12,712 nucleotides of DNA from Deltaproteobacteria bacterium RIFCSPLOWO2_02_56_12. Its GTDB lineage: Bacteria > Desulfobacterota > Binatia > UBA9968. Numbering within the stretch: the first letter of the stretch is position 1; each line of letters opens with the position of its first letter. The position numbers and the translations under genes are program-made. The stretch lies in assembly GCA_001799045.1 (NCBI GenBank), contig MGRY01000185.1, positions 1-12,712 on the forward strand. The letters run 5' to 3'. The notes below the pieces were generated by a model. It made no database searches. It saw nothing but the letters and a program-made list of their open reading frames with translations, and was not told the origin of the DNA. Positions 1-7,248 of the stretch are shown here, piece by piece.

Positions 1-249
1 CAAGCATCTTGCTATTCTTCGATTTCAGCGATAAGGGCATCGGTGTCTGCCGCCTCCTCAACTGGCCGCTTCAGACCGATTGCCAATGCGGTGGCTGAGG
101 TTGAGCCGTTAGCGTCTATTGACAAGCTCAATTAAAGTTCTATACTTCATTTCGCCGGACCGAATGCCCCCACAGTGAGGGGACGGGTATTGATCTAAAA
201 TTTAAAAAGGACCAAAAACATATTTGAAGTTTCTTTAACGGTCTGGCAG
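1..249. other. Edge region without a recognisable gene
   Basis: No gene is recognised here. The plus strand is open from the window edge to a TAA at 133-135 and could be the tail of a gene ended by the terminator at 250-280, but its 44 residues match nothing I know. The minus strand has a 39-codon frame at 12-131 with an acidic tail (ending DTDALIAEIEE) that looks protein-like but has no ATG. A second short minus-strand frame ends near 122. They could be remnants of a decayed gene. Positions about 196-240 are AT-rich. None of these is strong enough to call as a CDS. Confidence 0.3.
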
Positions 250-280
250 GAGGGACGGTTAAACCGTCCCTCTTTTTTTT
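250..280 (+). terminator. Strong intrinsic terminator
   Basis: GAGGGACGG at 250-258 pairs perfectly with CCGTCCCTC at 264-272 around the small loop TTAAA. Eight T residues follow at 273-280. The T-tract is on the plus strand only, so it ends a plus-strand transcript entering from the left of the window. It lies downstream of the minus-strand azlD stop but has the wrong polarity to be that operon's own terminator. Confidence 0.9.
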
Positions 281-342
281 CCGGCCTTCCTTCAGAGACA
301 TAACGCTTCACGGCGCCCCCTGGAAACCGATCAAAAACCCCG

Positions 343-663
343 TCACCACAGCCAGGATAAAGTCTGGGCAAGGAGAGCGCCGATCAACATGCCGAGCAGC
401 GGCTTGCCTGTCCATGAAGCAACGAGAACTGCGCCTGCCAGCGCCAGAGCACGATGCGGCGCGGCACCGGCCTCAAAGCGCGGACCGGCAAGGAAGAGGT
501 TGGTCGAGATGATACTGGCAATCAGGGCATAGGACAGATAGCGGAGATAACGCTCAAAAGCTTCCGGGAAACTCCGTCCCGCGAGAAAGAGCTGCGGCAG
601 CGCCCGGATCAGGTAGCTTACAAGCCCCATCCCCACGATTATCGTGGTCCGCGCTGGATCCAT
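343..663 (-). CDS. azlD: AzlD-family branched-chain amino acid transport subunit
   Basis: This 106-residue small membrane protein is the expected partner of AzlC. In characterised systems AzlC and AzlD together export branched-chain amino acids or their analogues across the inner membrane. Hydrophobic segments lie at about residues 6-27, 40-60, 68-85 and 90-105. The start TTIIVGMGLVSYLIRALP and the family length of 100-110 residues fit AzlD. The frame is open further upstream, to 969, but those residues are antisense-type shadow of azlC. The ATG at 663 has a purine-rich GGGGGA stretch 7 bases before it and gives the normal length. It overlaps the 3' end of azlC by 25 bases, so translational coupling is likely. 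It is the last gene of the operon, and no minus-strand terminator is obvious after it. Family assignment is secure; the substrate is inferred. Confidence 0.87.
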   Translation of the reverse strand: MDPARTTIIVGMGLVSYLIRALPQLFLAGRSFPEAFERYLRYLSYALIASIISTNLFLAGPRFEAGAAPHRALALAGAVLVASWTGKPLLGMLIGALLAQTLSWLW

Positions 664-1370
664 TGTTCTATCCCCCAACCTACAGTTCCGATTAAGAGGG
701 CAGTGACAAGCCACCCCCATTCCGCGTTCAACAGCGCGCCGGGCACAGCCAAGAGGAAACTTGCCATGCCGATTAGTAGCGCGGTCTTCCTTTTCAACTC
801 CACCGTAAGAATGCAGGCGAAGTAGCCCGGCAACATGAACTTTAGTCCTTCTTTGAAGCCCGGGCCCACATGCAGAGCAGCCCAGTACCCGAATCCCGTT
901 CCCACCACCCACACGGAGAAGCAGGTCGCGGCCAACCCAAGGAAGTAGTGAAAGTTGCTTCTCCCCCACTCCTCTATCCCATCAGCCCGCGCTTGCTTCC
1001 TGGGTTCTTTCTGGCAATGGACGTAGGGGATGATGAAGGTGCTGATGCTTATGAGGTGGGAGGAAAAGAGCAGCGCGGCGCGCCTTACCCGACCAAAGTA
1101 GGGAGCGATGGCAGCGCTCATCACGAGAAAGCGCAGGTTGATCAGAAAAGTGATGAGGAGGATCTGCAGGGCCGGTTTTCCCGAAGCCAGGGGCTCAAGG
1201 GCGGCAAACTGAGCAGGCGCAGCAAAGACCAAAGCCGACATGAGAACGATCTCTCCCAGGTTGAGGCCATAGGCCTTGGCGGAAATCCCAAGAGCGAAGG
1301 ATGTTGAGATGTAGGCAACCCAGATCGGGACGGCCGCCTTCACTCCTTCACGGAAGGGAGGAGAAATCAT
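639..1370 (-). CDS. azlC: AzlC-family branched-chain amino acid exporter, large subunit
   Basis: This 243-residue polytopic inner-membrane protein has the AzlC signature near its start: FREGVKAAVPIWVAYISTS, then a glycine-rich helix and the segment around residues 44-60 with SALVFAAPAQFAAL. The family exports branched-chain amino acids together with AzlD, and members are known from resistance to toxic leucine analogues. Its length is normal. The start codon overlaps the stop of the upstream transporter gene as ATGA (1367-1370), and its 3' end overlaps azlD by 25 bases. This is a translationally coupled arrangement. No strong Shine-Dalgarno is visible (only GGAAC before the ATG), which fits coupling. 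Its placement behind an EmrAB-type pump is unusual and suggests that both are induced together. The actual substrate is inferred. Confidence 0.9.
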   Translation of the reverse strand: MISPPFREGVKAAVPIWVAYISTSFALGISAKAYGLNLGEIVLMSALVFAAPAQFAALEPLASGKPALQILLITFLINLRFLVMSAAIAPYFGRVRRAALLFSSHLISISTFIIPYVHCQKEPRKQARADGIEEWGRSNFHYFLGLAATCFSVWVVGTGFGYWAALHVGPGFKEGLKFMLPGYFACILTVELKRKTALLIGMASFLLAVPGALLNAEWGWLVTALLIGTVGWGIEQWIQRGPR

Positions 1371-2941
1371 GTCGTTCCGCTGTTCCGCCCTCTCCTCTGC
1401 TTTTCTTGGCGAAGGAAAAAGATCATCAAAGTTAGCGCAAGATAAAGCGCTCCTATCCAGAGAAAGAGCTGTTGGTAGGCGCGGGTCAGTGCCTCACCGA
1501 GCAATGTGTGCCCCAGAAGCGACTGGGCCCTTTCTTCCAGAGCGCTGCCATAAAGCCCGGCCCGCAGAAGAAGACCTCCCAATTGAGAGACCGCCTCATA
1601 ACGCTGTCCCTCTGCAAGGTGCGCCCCTTGAACTGGGCTCATAGACTCCAGGTTGACGAAGGTAAACCTCTCTAAGAGAAAACTCAAAATGGCTATGCCA
1701 AAGGCCTCTCCAAGACCTCGGGCCAAACCGATGATGCCGCTGCCCATGCGTGCCTTCCCCTCTGGCAACGCATTCAGGGCCACTGCGTTAAGGGGGGCGT
1801 TAAGACTCGATTGCCCGATACTCTTTACGCTCAAAAGGAAAAATATAAAGGCCATACTACTCCAAAGCGTTAACGTGGAAAGGCCGTAGAGAGTAAGGAC
1901 AAGGATAACGAACCCAAACACCATCGGAACGCGTGGATTCAACCGATCAGAAAGGGTTCCCGCCAATGGTGAGACAATCCCGGTAATAACGGCCCCTGGG
2001 AGTAGAAAGATCCCCGCTTGTATCGGGCTGTAATTCAACCCTCTTTGCAAGAATAGAGAGACGAGAAAATTCGTGCCGCGAAAGCCGAATACCCGAAAAA
2101 AGATAATGAAGTTTGACAAGCTGAATGTGAGGCTGCGGAAATAACGGAGCTCCACAAATGGATTTTTTACCCTGAGCTCCACAGCCACAAAGAGAAAAAA
2201 AAGGATTAGAGACGCACCAAAAAGCGCGACAATGGGTCTGCTTCCCCACCCTTTTTCATGCCCCTGGCTCAGCGCTAGAAGCAGCGTCGTTACGGCACCA
2301 GTCATCGTAAGGAAGCCAAACAAATCAAAGGGATGGTGCCTCTCCTCGGTATGTTTTCGAGGAAACAAGAAAAATGTCGCTACAATGCTAAGCAAGCCCA
2401 CAGGAATATTGATATAAAAAATAGCCCTCCAATGGACATGCTCTGTGAGATACCCACCCAAGATTGGACCAAAAAAAGGTCCTAAGGACCAGCCCGTCAT
2501 AAATAGCCCCAGGGCCAAACCCCGTTCATGAGGAGGAAAGGCTTCATACATAATGGCCATAGCTACTCCAATTAACGGGCCGGCCCCCACCCCCTGAATG
2601 ATCCGAAAGAAAATAAGAGAATCCGCGTTCCAGGACACAGAACAAAGAAAAGAACCTAAAGTAAACACGGCTGTGCTGAGGATAAATAGGTCGCGATCCC
2701 CCAGACGATCACCCAACCACCCCACGGAGGGAATGAGAACCGTACGTGTAATCATGAATCCAGTGAGGACCCATTGAATCTTATTGAGAGAAGCGCCCAG
2801 CGAGGACATGATGCTAGGTATCGCTATGTCAACCGCGGTAGCGGTAAGGGCAACCGATAATGTGCCGAGAAAAAGGGTAAGGGAGACCCACCACTTATGC
2901 ACGTAAATGGAGGGCTCGGCAGATAAAGGGTATGGGTCCAT
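1367..2941 (-). CDS. EmrB-like major facilitator drug efflux transporter (DHA2 family)
   Basis: This 524-residue transporter has about 14 hydrophobic segments, the size and layout of the proton-driven DHA2/EmrB family. The loop after the second helix carries motif A (GWLGDRLGDRDLFI), and helix 5 carries the antiporter-type motif C (GPFFGPILGG). It probably exports hydrophobic toxic compounds through the inner membrane, using the adjacent HlyD/EmrA-type protein to reach an outer-membrane channel. No TolC-like gene is in the window. The frame is open back to 2986, but the ATG at 2941 is preferred. It begins one base after the stop of the adaptor gene, has an AAGGA sequence about 11 bases upstream, and gives a normal N-terminus (MDPYPLSAEPSIYVHKWW). 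An in-frame ATG at 2953 is an alternative. Its stop overlaps the azlC start. The emrB symbol is withheld because orthology cannot be shown. Confidence 0.88.
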   Translation of the reverse strand: MDPYPLSAEPSIYVHKWWVSLTLFLGTLSVALTATAVDIAIPSIMSSLGASLNKIQWVLTGFMITRTVLIPSVGWLGDRLGDRDLFILSTAVFTLGSFLCSVSWNADSLIFFRIIQGVGAGPLIGVAMAIMYEAFPPHERGLALGLFMTGWSLGPFFGPILGGYLTEHVHWRAIFYINIPVGLLSIVATFFLFPRKHTEERHHPFDLFGFLTMTGAVTTLLLALSQGHEKGWGSRPIVALFGASLILFFLFVAVELRVKNPFVELRYFRSLTFSLSNFIIFFRVFGFRGTNFLVSLFLQRGLNYSPIQAGIFLLPGAVITGIVSPLAGTLSDRLNPRVPMVFGFVILVLTLYGLSTLTLWSSMAFIFFLLSVKSIGQSSLNAPLNAVALNALPEGKARMGSGIIGLARGLGEAFGIAILSFLLERFTFVNLESMSPVQGAHLAEGQRYEAVSQLGGLLLRAGLYGSALEERAQSLLGHTLLGEALTRAYQQLFLWIGALYLALTLMIFFLRQEKQRRGRNSGTT

Positions 2942-2942
2942 C

Positions 2943-4097
2943 TTAGCGCGCATCCTTCTCGATCCACACGACCGCGAGCATGCCAATTTTTAGCAGACCA
3001 TCGGAGTTTTCCACTGATATTTTTACCGCTAGACGCTGGGTTGATTTTATAAACTGTCCGGTAAGCTTCTGGGGAGAGAAGAGAGAAAACTCCGAGACGG
3101 TCGCCTCTCCGATCTCTGTAACTTTACCATTGAAATCTCGTCCAGGAAAGGAATCAACTCTGATAATCACCCTGCTTCCTGGCTTGACAAAACGGATCTC
3201 CGTCTCCTCCACATTGGCCTCTACCCAAAATCGGCTCGAGTCCACCACCATAAAAATCGGCTGGCCCCTCTGAACGACCTCACCCTGGCGCACGTTTTTC
3301 TTTGCTACCACTCCTCTAACCGGACTGGTGATCGTCATAAGCTGGAGCTTGCGGCGCAGATCTGCAAGGCTGGCCTCGGCTTGGCGCACCTCCGCCTCCC
3401 GGGCCTTAAGATCGGCCTCTTTGACAGCCACCTCTCTTCCCTTGATCCGAACCAGCTCCAGAGCCGCTTCTCCTTCTTTGATCTTTTCTTTAAGCGCAGA
3501 TAAGCGCGCCTGCGCCTGGCGCATCACAGTTTCTGCATGGGCCAACTCCTGCGCTGAAATAAGCTCTCTTTCAAAGAGGGACCTGGTTCTACGCCAATCC
3601 TCTTGAACTTTTTCCGCTTGCGCCTGCGCATCCTCAAGGTTGTGGCGGTAACCTGCCAGCGCCGCCTCCGCCTGCGGCAGCTCACTCCTTTGCCTCTCTA
3701 GATGAAGACCAATCTCACTTGCTGTCTGCTGTAATCTGCTACGTGTGCGATCCAACTCAGCCTGGGCTTGTTGTATCTGGATTTGCACCTCACGGCTATC
3801 TAGCCTCCCCATGATCTCCCCTCGCGCGATGCTCTCTCCCTCGTCTTTGGCTAGCGCTTCTATCCTCCCCTGAATCTCCGTGCTGATGGATACAATTTCG
3901 GCTTTGATTCGGGCATCATCGGTCGAGACATACCCCATGGATCTCCACCACCAGGCCCCAAAAACCCCTCCTAGGAGAGCCACGGCCACACCAGAAGAGA
4001 TCCATGCCCATCTACGATAGCTTTTCTTATTCTGCGCCATTGCAGTGGATTGAGAGGTCCCAGCTATGGAGCCGGCAGGCCGTTTCAAGTCTCCCAT
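2943..4097 (-). CDS. HlyD/EmrA-like membrane fusion (periplasmic adaptor) protein
   Basis: This 384-residue adaptor should bridge the inner-membrane transporter encoded next to it and an outer-membrane channel. A single membrane anchor spans about residues 30-51 after a basic stretch (KKSYRR). A first lipoyl/barrel half follows with the EmrA-type YVSTDDARIKAEIVSIS, then a long Gln/Glu/Ala/Arg-rich coiled coil at about 105-255. The second lipoyl half is ITSPVRGVVAKKNVRQGEVV, and then comes a beta-barrel domain (FWVEANVEETEI). It is the first gene of a four-gene minus-strand operon. The start is uncertain: ATG 4097 gives 19 extra residues compared with ATG 4040 (MAQNKK), and neither has a clear Shine-Dalgarno. 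The membrane topology fits both. An inverted repeat at 4148-4166 lies 51 bases upstream. Confidence 0.9.
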   Translation of the reverse strand: MGDLKRPAGSIAGTSQSTAMAQNKKSYRRWAWISSGVAVALLGGVFGAWWWRSMGYVSTDDARIKAEIVSISTEIQGRIEALAKDEGESIARGEIMGRLDSREVQIQIQQAQAELDRTRSRLQQTASEIGLHLERQRSELPQAEAALAGYRHNLEDAQAQAEKVQEDWRRTRSLFERELISAQELAHAETVMRQAQARLSALKEKIKEGEAALELVRIKGREVAVKEADLKAREAEVRQAEASLADLRRKLQLMTITSPVRGVVAKKNVRQGEVVQRGQPIFMVVDSSRFWVEANVEETEIRFVKPGSRVIIRVDSFPGRDFNGKVTEIGEATVSEFSLFSPQKLTGQFIKSTQRLAVKISVENSDGLLKIGMLAVVWIEKDAR

Positions 4098-4123
4098 CTA
4101 CAGGACTCGGCAAAACCTATCGG

Positions 4124-4166
4124 AGTATAACGGAACGGGGAAGTATCTGACATGTCCGACAGGTCA
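4124..4166 (-). promoter_or_regulatory. Putative operator and promoter region of the efflux operon
   Basis: TGACATGTC (4148-4156) and GACAGGTCA (4158-4166) form a 9-1-9 inverted repeat with eight of nine positions matching. It also holds the perfect palindrome GACATGTC. On the minus strand a TTGACC hexamer (4162-4167) overlaps one arm, and a good -10-like TATACT lies at 4124-4129, 27 bases before the emrA-like ATG. The two hexamers are too far apart to pair with each other. A dimeric repressor binding the dyad would fit drug-responsive control, but no regulator gene is in the window. Confidence 0.42.
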
Positions 4167-4216
4167 AATATTGAGCTTTACAGATATGGCATCGACCCGG
4201 CCTTAGCTCAGGACGA

Positions 4217-5653
4217 TTATGCCGGCCGCTGCCCGAGTTCCCCTTTTTCCCTGAGGGTTAGAAGCTCCTTAGCCTGCATCGGGAAAAGGACACCCAGGAG
4301 AATGTCTTCTTCGCTTTTTGCCAATGGCCCAAGCTCCTTAACCGCCTTATCCCAGTCTCCCGCGTCGGCAAGCTCCCCCGACCTCAGCGAATAGTCGGGC
4401 TCCTTGTCCTTCATGATCTTCTTTATCAGTTCCTTGCTTACAGGGCCGGGCGGCCGGCCGTACTTGCCCTTGACGTAATCAGTAGTCTCCTTGGTCACTA
4501 TTTTGTATCTCTCTCCCGCCAGGACATTCAGCACTGCCTGGACTCCCACGATCTGGCTGGTGGGGGTAAGGAGCGGTGGATGGCCCATGTCCCGCTCCAC
4601 ACTGGGGGTCTCTTTCAGGACCGCCTCCATCAGGTCCATCCGGCCTGCCTCCTTCAACTGGGCCACCATGTTGGAAATCATTCCACCAGGGATCTTGTGA
4701 ATGAAGACCTCACCGCTAACACCGGTATACCCTGTTTCGTATTTTTCGTATTTTTCCTTGATCTGCCGCGTGATCTGAGCGGGCTCCTCCAGGAGCTTCA
4801 GGTCTATACCGGTATCAAAAGGTGTATTTTTCAAAGACGCCACCATGGTTTCGGTAGCAGGATGCGCTGAGCCGAATGACAGCGGCGACATCACCGTATC
4901 GATCATGTCCACCCCCGCCAGGATGGCCATCAGGTGGGACATGCTGGAGGTCCCACCCATGTCGTGACAGTGGAGCAGCACCGGAAGTTTACCCTTGGCC
5001 CGGTCTTTGATCCCCTTAATGATCATATAGCTATTAAAGGGAGTCAGGATCCCCGTGGCATCCTTCAGGGATAACCAATCCGCCCCTATCTCTATCAGTT
5101 GTTCTGCATATTCCATCCACTTTTCCAGTGTATGGACGGGACTTACCGTGTAGTTCACCTCCACATGAGCTTCCCCGCCAAACTCCTTTACAGCCTTTGT
5201 CGCCACCTCTATGTTTCTAAAGTCGTTGGTAGCCTCAAATATCCGGAAAACGTTCATCCCGTTGGCGATGGCTTTCTCGACGAACTTATAAACGATTTTG
5301 TCCGTGTAAGGTCTGTAAGCCAGTATATGTTGTCCCCGGAGCAGCATCTGCAGCTTGGTATTGGGCATAACCGCTTTTATCCTTCTCAGCCGCTCCCAGG
5401 GATCTTCCTTGAGATACCTCATACAGACATCGAAGGTGGCGCCGCCCCAAACCTCCACGGCATAGAAGCCACACCTATCCAAGGAGGCACACATGGGAAG
5501 GAGGTCATCGGTAGTGACCCGTGTCGCCAGTTTGCATTGCTGCCCGTCCCGCGGGGTCAGGTCGGTAATCTTCACCCTTCTACTCCCCACAGGCTCCTTA
5601 AGCAGCGTCTTAATATCCTCAGCAAGCTGGTCTAAAATCTCTTGCGAGCGCAT
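4217..5653 (-). CDS. Pyruvate/oxaloacetate carboxyltransferase subunit (PycB/OadA-like), no biotin domain
   Basis: This 478-residue protein is a biotin-dependent carboxyltransferase of the HMGL-like TIM-barrel group. Such proteins move a carboxyl group between carboxybiotin and pyruvate (pyruvate carboxylase subunit B) or run the reverse reaction (oxaloacetate decarboxylase alpha). The metal and carbamylated-lysine ligands can be placed: Asp36 in TPRDGQQ, Lys197 in SLKDATG, and His228/His230 in LLHCHDMGG. Other landmarks are CMRYLKEDPWERLR, LQMLLRGQ, YTVSPVHT, LTPTSQIVGVQAVLNVLAGE and GKYGRPPGPV. It ends without the biotinyl MKM motif, so the biotin carrier and carboxylase must be separate genes outside the window. 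The motif usually seen as GTSQPxTE reads GSAHPATE (Ser262). AAGGAG sits 7 bases before the ATG, a strong start signal. It diverges from selA. Direction of reaction cannot be told from sequence. Confidence 0.86.
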   Translation of the reverse strand: MRSQEILDQLAEDIKTLLKEPVGSRRVKITDLTPRDGQQCKLATRVTTDDLLPMCASLDRCGFYAVEVWGGATFDVCMRYLKEDPWERLRRIKAVMPNTKLQMLLRGQHILAYRPYTDKIVYKFVEKAIANGMNVFRIFEATNDFRNIEVATKAVKEFGGEAHVEVNYTVSPVHTLEKWMEYAEQLIEIGADWLSLKDATGILTPFNSYMIIKGIKDRAKGKLPVLLHCHDMGGTSSMSHLMAILAGVDMIDTVMSPLSFGSAHPATETMVASLKNTPFDTGIDLKLLEEPAQITRQIKEKYEKYETGYTGVSGEVFIHKIPGGMISNMVAQLKEAGRMDLMEAVLKETPSVERDMGHPPLLTPTSQIVGVQAVLNVLAGERYKIVTKETTDYVKGKYGRPPGPVSKELIKKIMKDKEPDYSLRSGELADAGDWDKAVKELGPLAKSEEDILLGVLFPMQAKELLTLREKGELGQRPA

Positions 5654-5703
5654 AGAACATCTCCTTTCTCACATAGTCTGAAATCTCGGAAGGTCCTGCA
5701 CCA

Positions 5704-5727
5704 TTTCGCTTAACCGAGTAAGCGAAA
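5704..5727. repeat. 9-bp dyad in the divergent spacer between the carboxyltransferase gene and selA
   Basis: TTTCGCTTA (5704-5712) is perfectly complementary to TAAGCGAAA (5719-5727) around the six-base loop ACCGAG. No T-tract follows on either strand, so it is not a standard terminator. Sitting between two divergent genes, it could be an operator or a leader hairpin. I could not assign a convincing promoter for either gene around it. Confidence 0.6.
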
Positions 5728-5802
5728 AATAGCAATCCGTACTTTAAACTGCCCTTTTGAGAGTTGAATTTACCCCCCGCTTATGCAAACCTGATTTTGC
5801 CT

Positions 5803-7197
5803 ATGACAGAGCAAACAAAAGGGCTGCTGCGCGAACTCCCATCAGTGGACCGCCTGCTCAATCACCCTAAAAGCCAGCCGCTGCTGGCCCACTTCAGCCG
5901 CGACTACGTGACGCAGAAATGTCGTGAGACTTTGGAGGAGCTGCGGCGGGCCATTCAGAACGGTAAGGCTGTGCCGCTCGGGGAGCTGCGGGAAGAGTCC
6001 ATTCTAAAACAGGTCGAAGGGCGCATGGGCTCGGAGGGCGCGCCTCAACTAACCCGCGTCATCAACGCTACCGGCACTATCCTCCACACCAATCTGGGGC
6101 GCGCGCTTCTCCCTCAGGCGGCAATCGAGGCGGTCTGCCGCGTTGGCAGCAGCCCGGTTAATCTCGAATACGACCTCGCCGAGGGGAAACGAGGGAAAAG
6201 AGAGGAGGCGATAGAGAAACTACTCGTAGAGCTGACCGGGGCCGAGGCGGCTACCGTGGTTAACAACAACGCCGCCGCAGTTCTCCTGGGATTGAATACC
6301 CTGGCGGACAAAAAAGAGGTTATTGTCTCGCGCGGCGAGTTGATCGAGATCGGCGGCTCTTTCCGCATACCGGAGATCATGGCCAAGAGTGGAGCGATCC
6401 TCAAAGAAGTCGGCAGTACCAACCGCACTCATCCCGAAGACTACGAGAAGGCCGTCGGCAAGAAAACCTCTCTCCTGCTCAAAGTGCACACGAGCAATTA
6501 CAGGATCGTGGGTTTCTCTTCGGAGGTGGATCTCGCCCAGCTTGTTGTTATCGGGGAAAAACACAAAATCCCCGTGATGGAGGATTTAGGAAGCGGCGCT
6601 CTTATCGACCTCAGTCAATACGGGCTACCCAAGGAACCTGTGGTGGCTGAGCGGATACGCGCGGGGGCGGATATCGTCACCTTCAGCGGCGACAAGATCC
6701 TGGGCGGGCCGCAGGCCGGCCTGGTGGTAGGCAAGAAGGTCTGGGTCAGCCGGATGAATAGGAATCCTCTTCAAAGGGCCTTGCGCTGCGGCAAGCTCAC
6801 CCTGGGGGCCTTGGAAGCAACCCTTAGAATCTATCAGCAATCGCTCAACCTCGTCGAGGATATTCCGACCCTCAAGGCCTTTACTCGCCCCCTAAAGGAG
6901 ATCGAGGAGATGGGTCAACGTCTTCTTCCCGCGCTCGAAAAGAAGCTCGGGGAAGGTTTTCGCCTGAGCCTGGAGGACTCGACCTCTCAGATCGGCAGCG
7001 GCGCCCTCCCGACGGAAGAAATTCCGACCAAGGTCATTGCCGTCCGGCACGACGGCATCGGGGCGGAGCGGATTGCCCAAAAGTTCCGCCACGCCAATCC
7101 CCCGATTCTTGGACGGATTAAAGACAACCGCTTTCTTCTCGACTTAAGGACCATTTTCGACCCTGAAGATTTGATCCCGAATTTCGCGGAGGGCTAG
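5803..7197 (+). CDS. selA: L-seryl-tRNA(Sec) selenium transferase
   Basis: SelA is a pyridoxal-phosphate enzyme that converts seryl-tRNA(Sec) to selenocysteinyl-tRNA(Sec) using selenophosphate; bacterial SelA works as a large cytoplasmic ring oligomer. The 464-residue frame opens with the family pattern LLRELPSVDRLLNHP. It continues with RVINATGTILHTNLGRALL, then AEAATVVNNNAAAVLL, and MEDLGSGALIDL. The cofactor lysine is Lys298 in FSGDKILGGPQAG (codon at 6694-6696). The length matches the family. The frame extends to a TTG at 5764, but the ATG at 5803 gives the usual short N-terminus. Neither start has a clear Shine-Dalgarno, so the start is the weakest point. It is the first gene of a plus-strand selA-selB-selD-selC cluster and is followed after 51 bases by selB. 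Function is secure. Confidence 0.95.
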   Translation: MTEQTKGLLRELPSVDRLLNHPKSQPLLAHFSRDYVTQKCRETLEELRRAIQNGKAVPLGELREESILKQVEGRMGSEGAPQLTRVINATGTILHTNLGRALLPQAAIEAVCRVGSSPVNLEYDLAEGKRGKREEAIEKLLVELTGAEAATVVNNNAAAVLLGLNTLADKKEVIVSRGELIEIGGSFRIPEIMAKSGAILKEVGSTNRTHPEDYEKAVGKKTSLLLKVHTSNYRIVGFSSEVDLAQLVVIGEKHKIPVMEDLGSGALIDLSQYGLPKEPVVAERIRAGADIVTFSGDKILGGPQAGLVVGKKVWVSRMNRNPLQRALRCGKLTLGALEATLRIYQQSLNLVEDIPTLKAFTRPLKEIEEMGQRLLPALEKKLGEGFRLSLEDSTSQIGSGALPTEEIPTKVIAVRHDGIGAERIAQKFRHANPPILGRIKDNRFLLDLRTIFDPEDLIPNFAEG

Positions 7198-7205
7198 CTT
7201 TCAGC

Positions 7206-7248
7206 CTTGAGATTTGGAATCTGAGATCTGAAATTTGAGATTGAAGAT
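7206..7248 (+). repeat. Degenerate word repeat between selA and selB
   Basis: The spacer is built from variants of one word: GAGATTTGGAATCTGAG, then GATCTGAAATTTGAG, then ATTGAAGAT. It codes for nothing and runs right up to the selB ATG, so selB has only a poor GAAG ribosome-binding signal. The pattern looks like slippage- or conversion-made spacer sequence rather than a protein-binding site. Confidence 0.55.

Noticed and set aside
343..969. Long azlD frame starting at 969
   Set aside because: The first 102 residues are out-of-frame shadow of azlC; the true AzlD sequence starts at the ATG at 663.
870..1307. 145-residue plus-strand open frame
   Set aside because: It lies opposite azlC, is low-complexity and hydrophilic, and mirrors the codon pattern of the real gene.
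5099..5635. 178-residue plus-strand open frame
   Set aside because: It is antisense to the carboxyltransferase gene, whose motifs are unmistakable; no domain is seen in the antisense frame.
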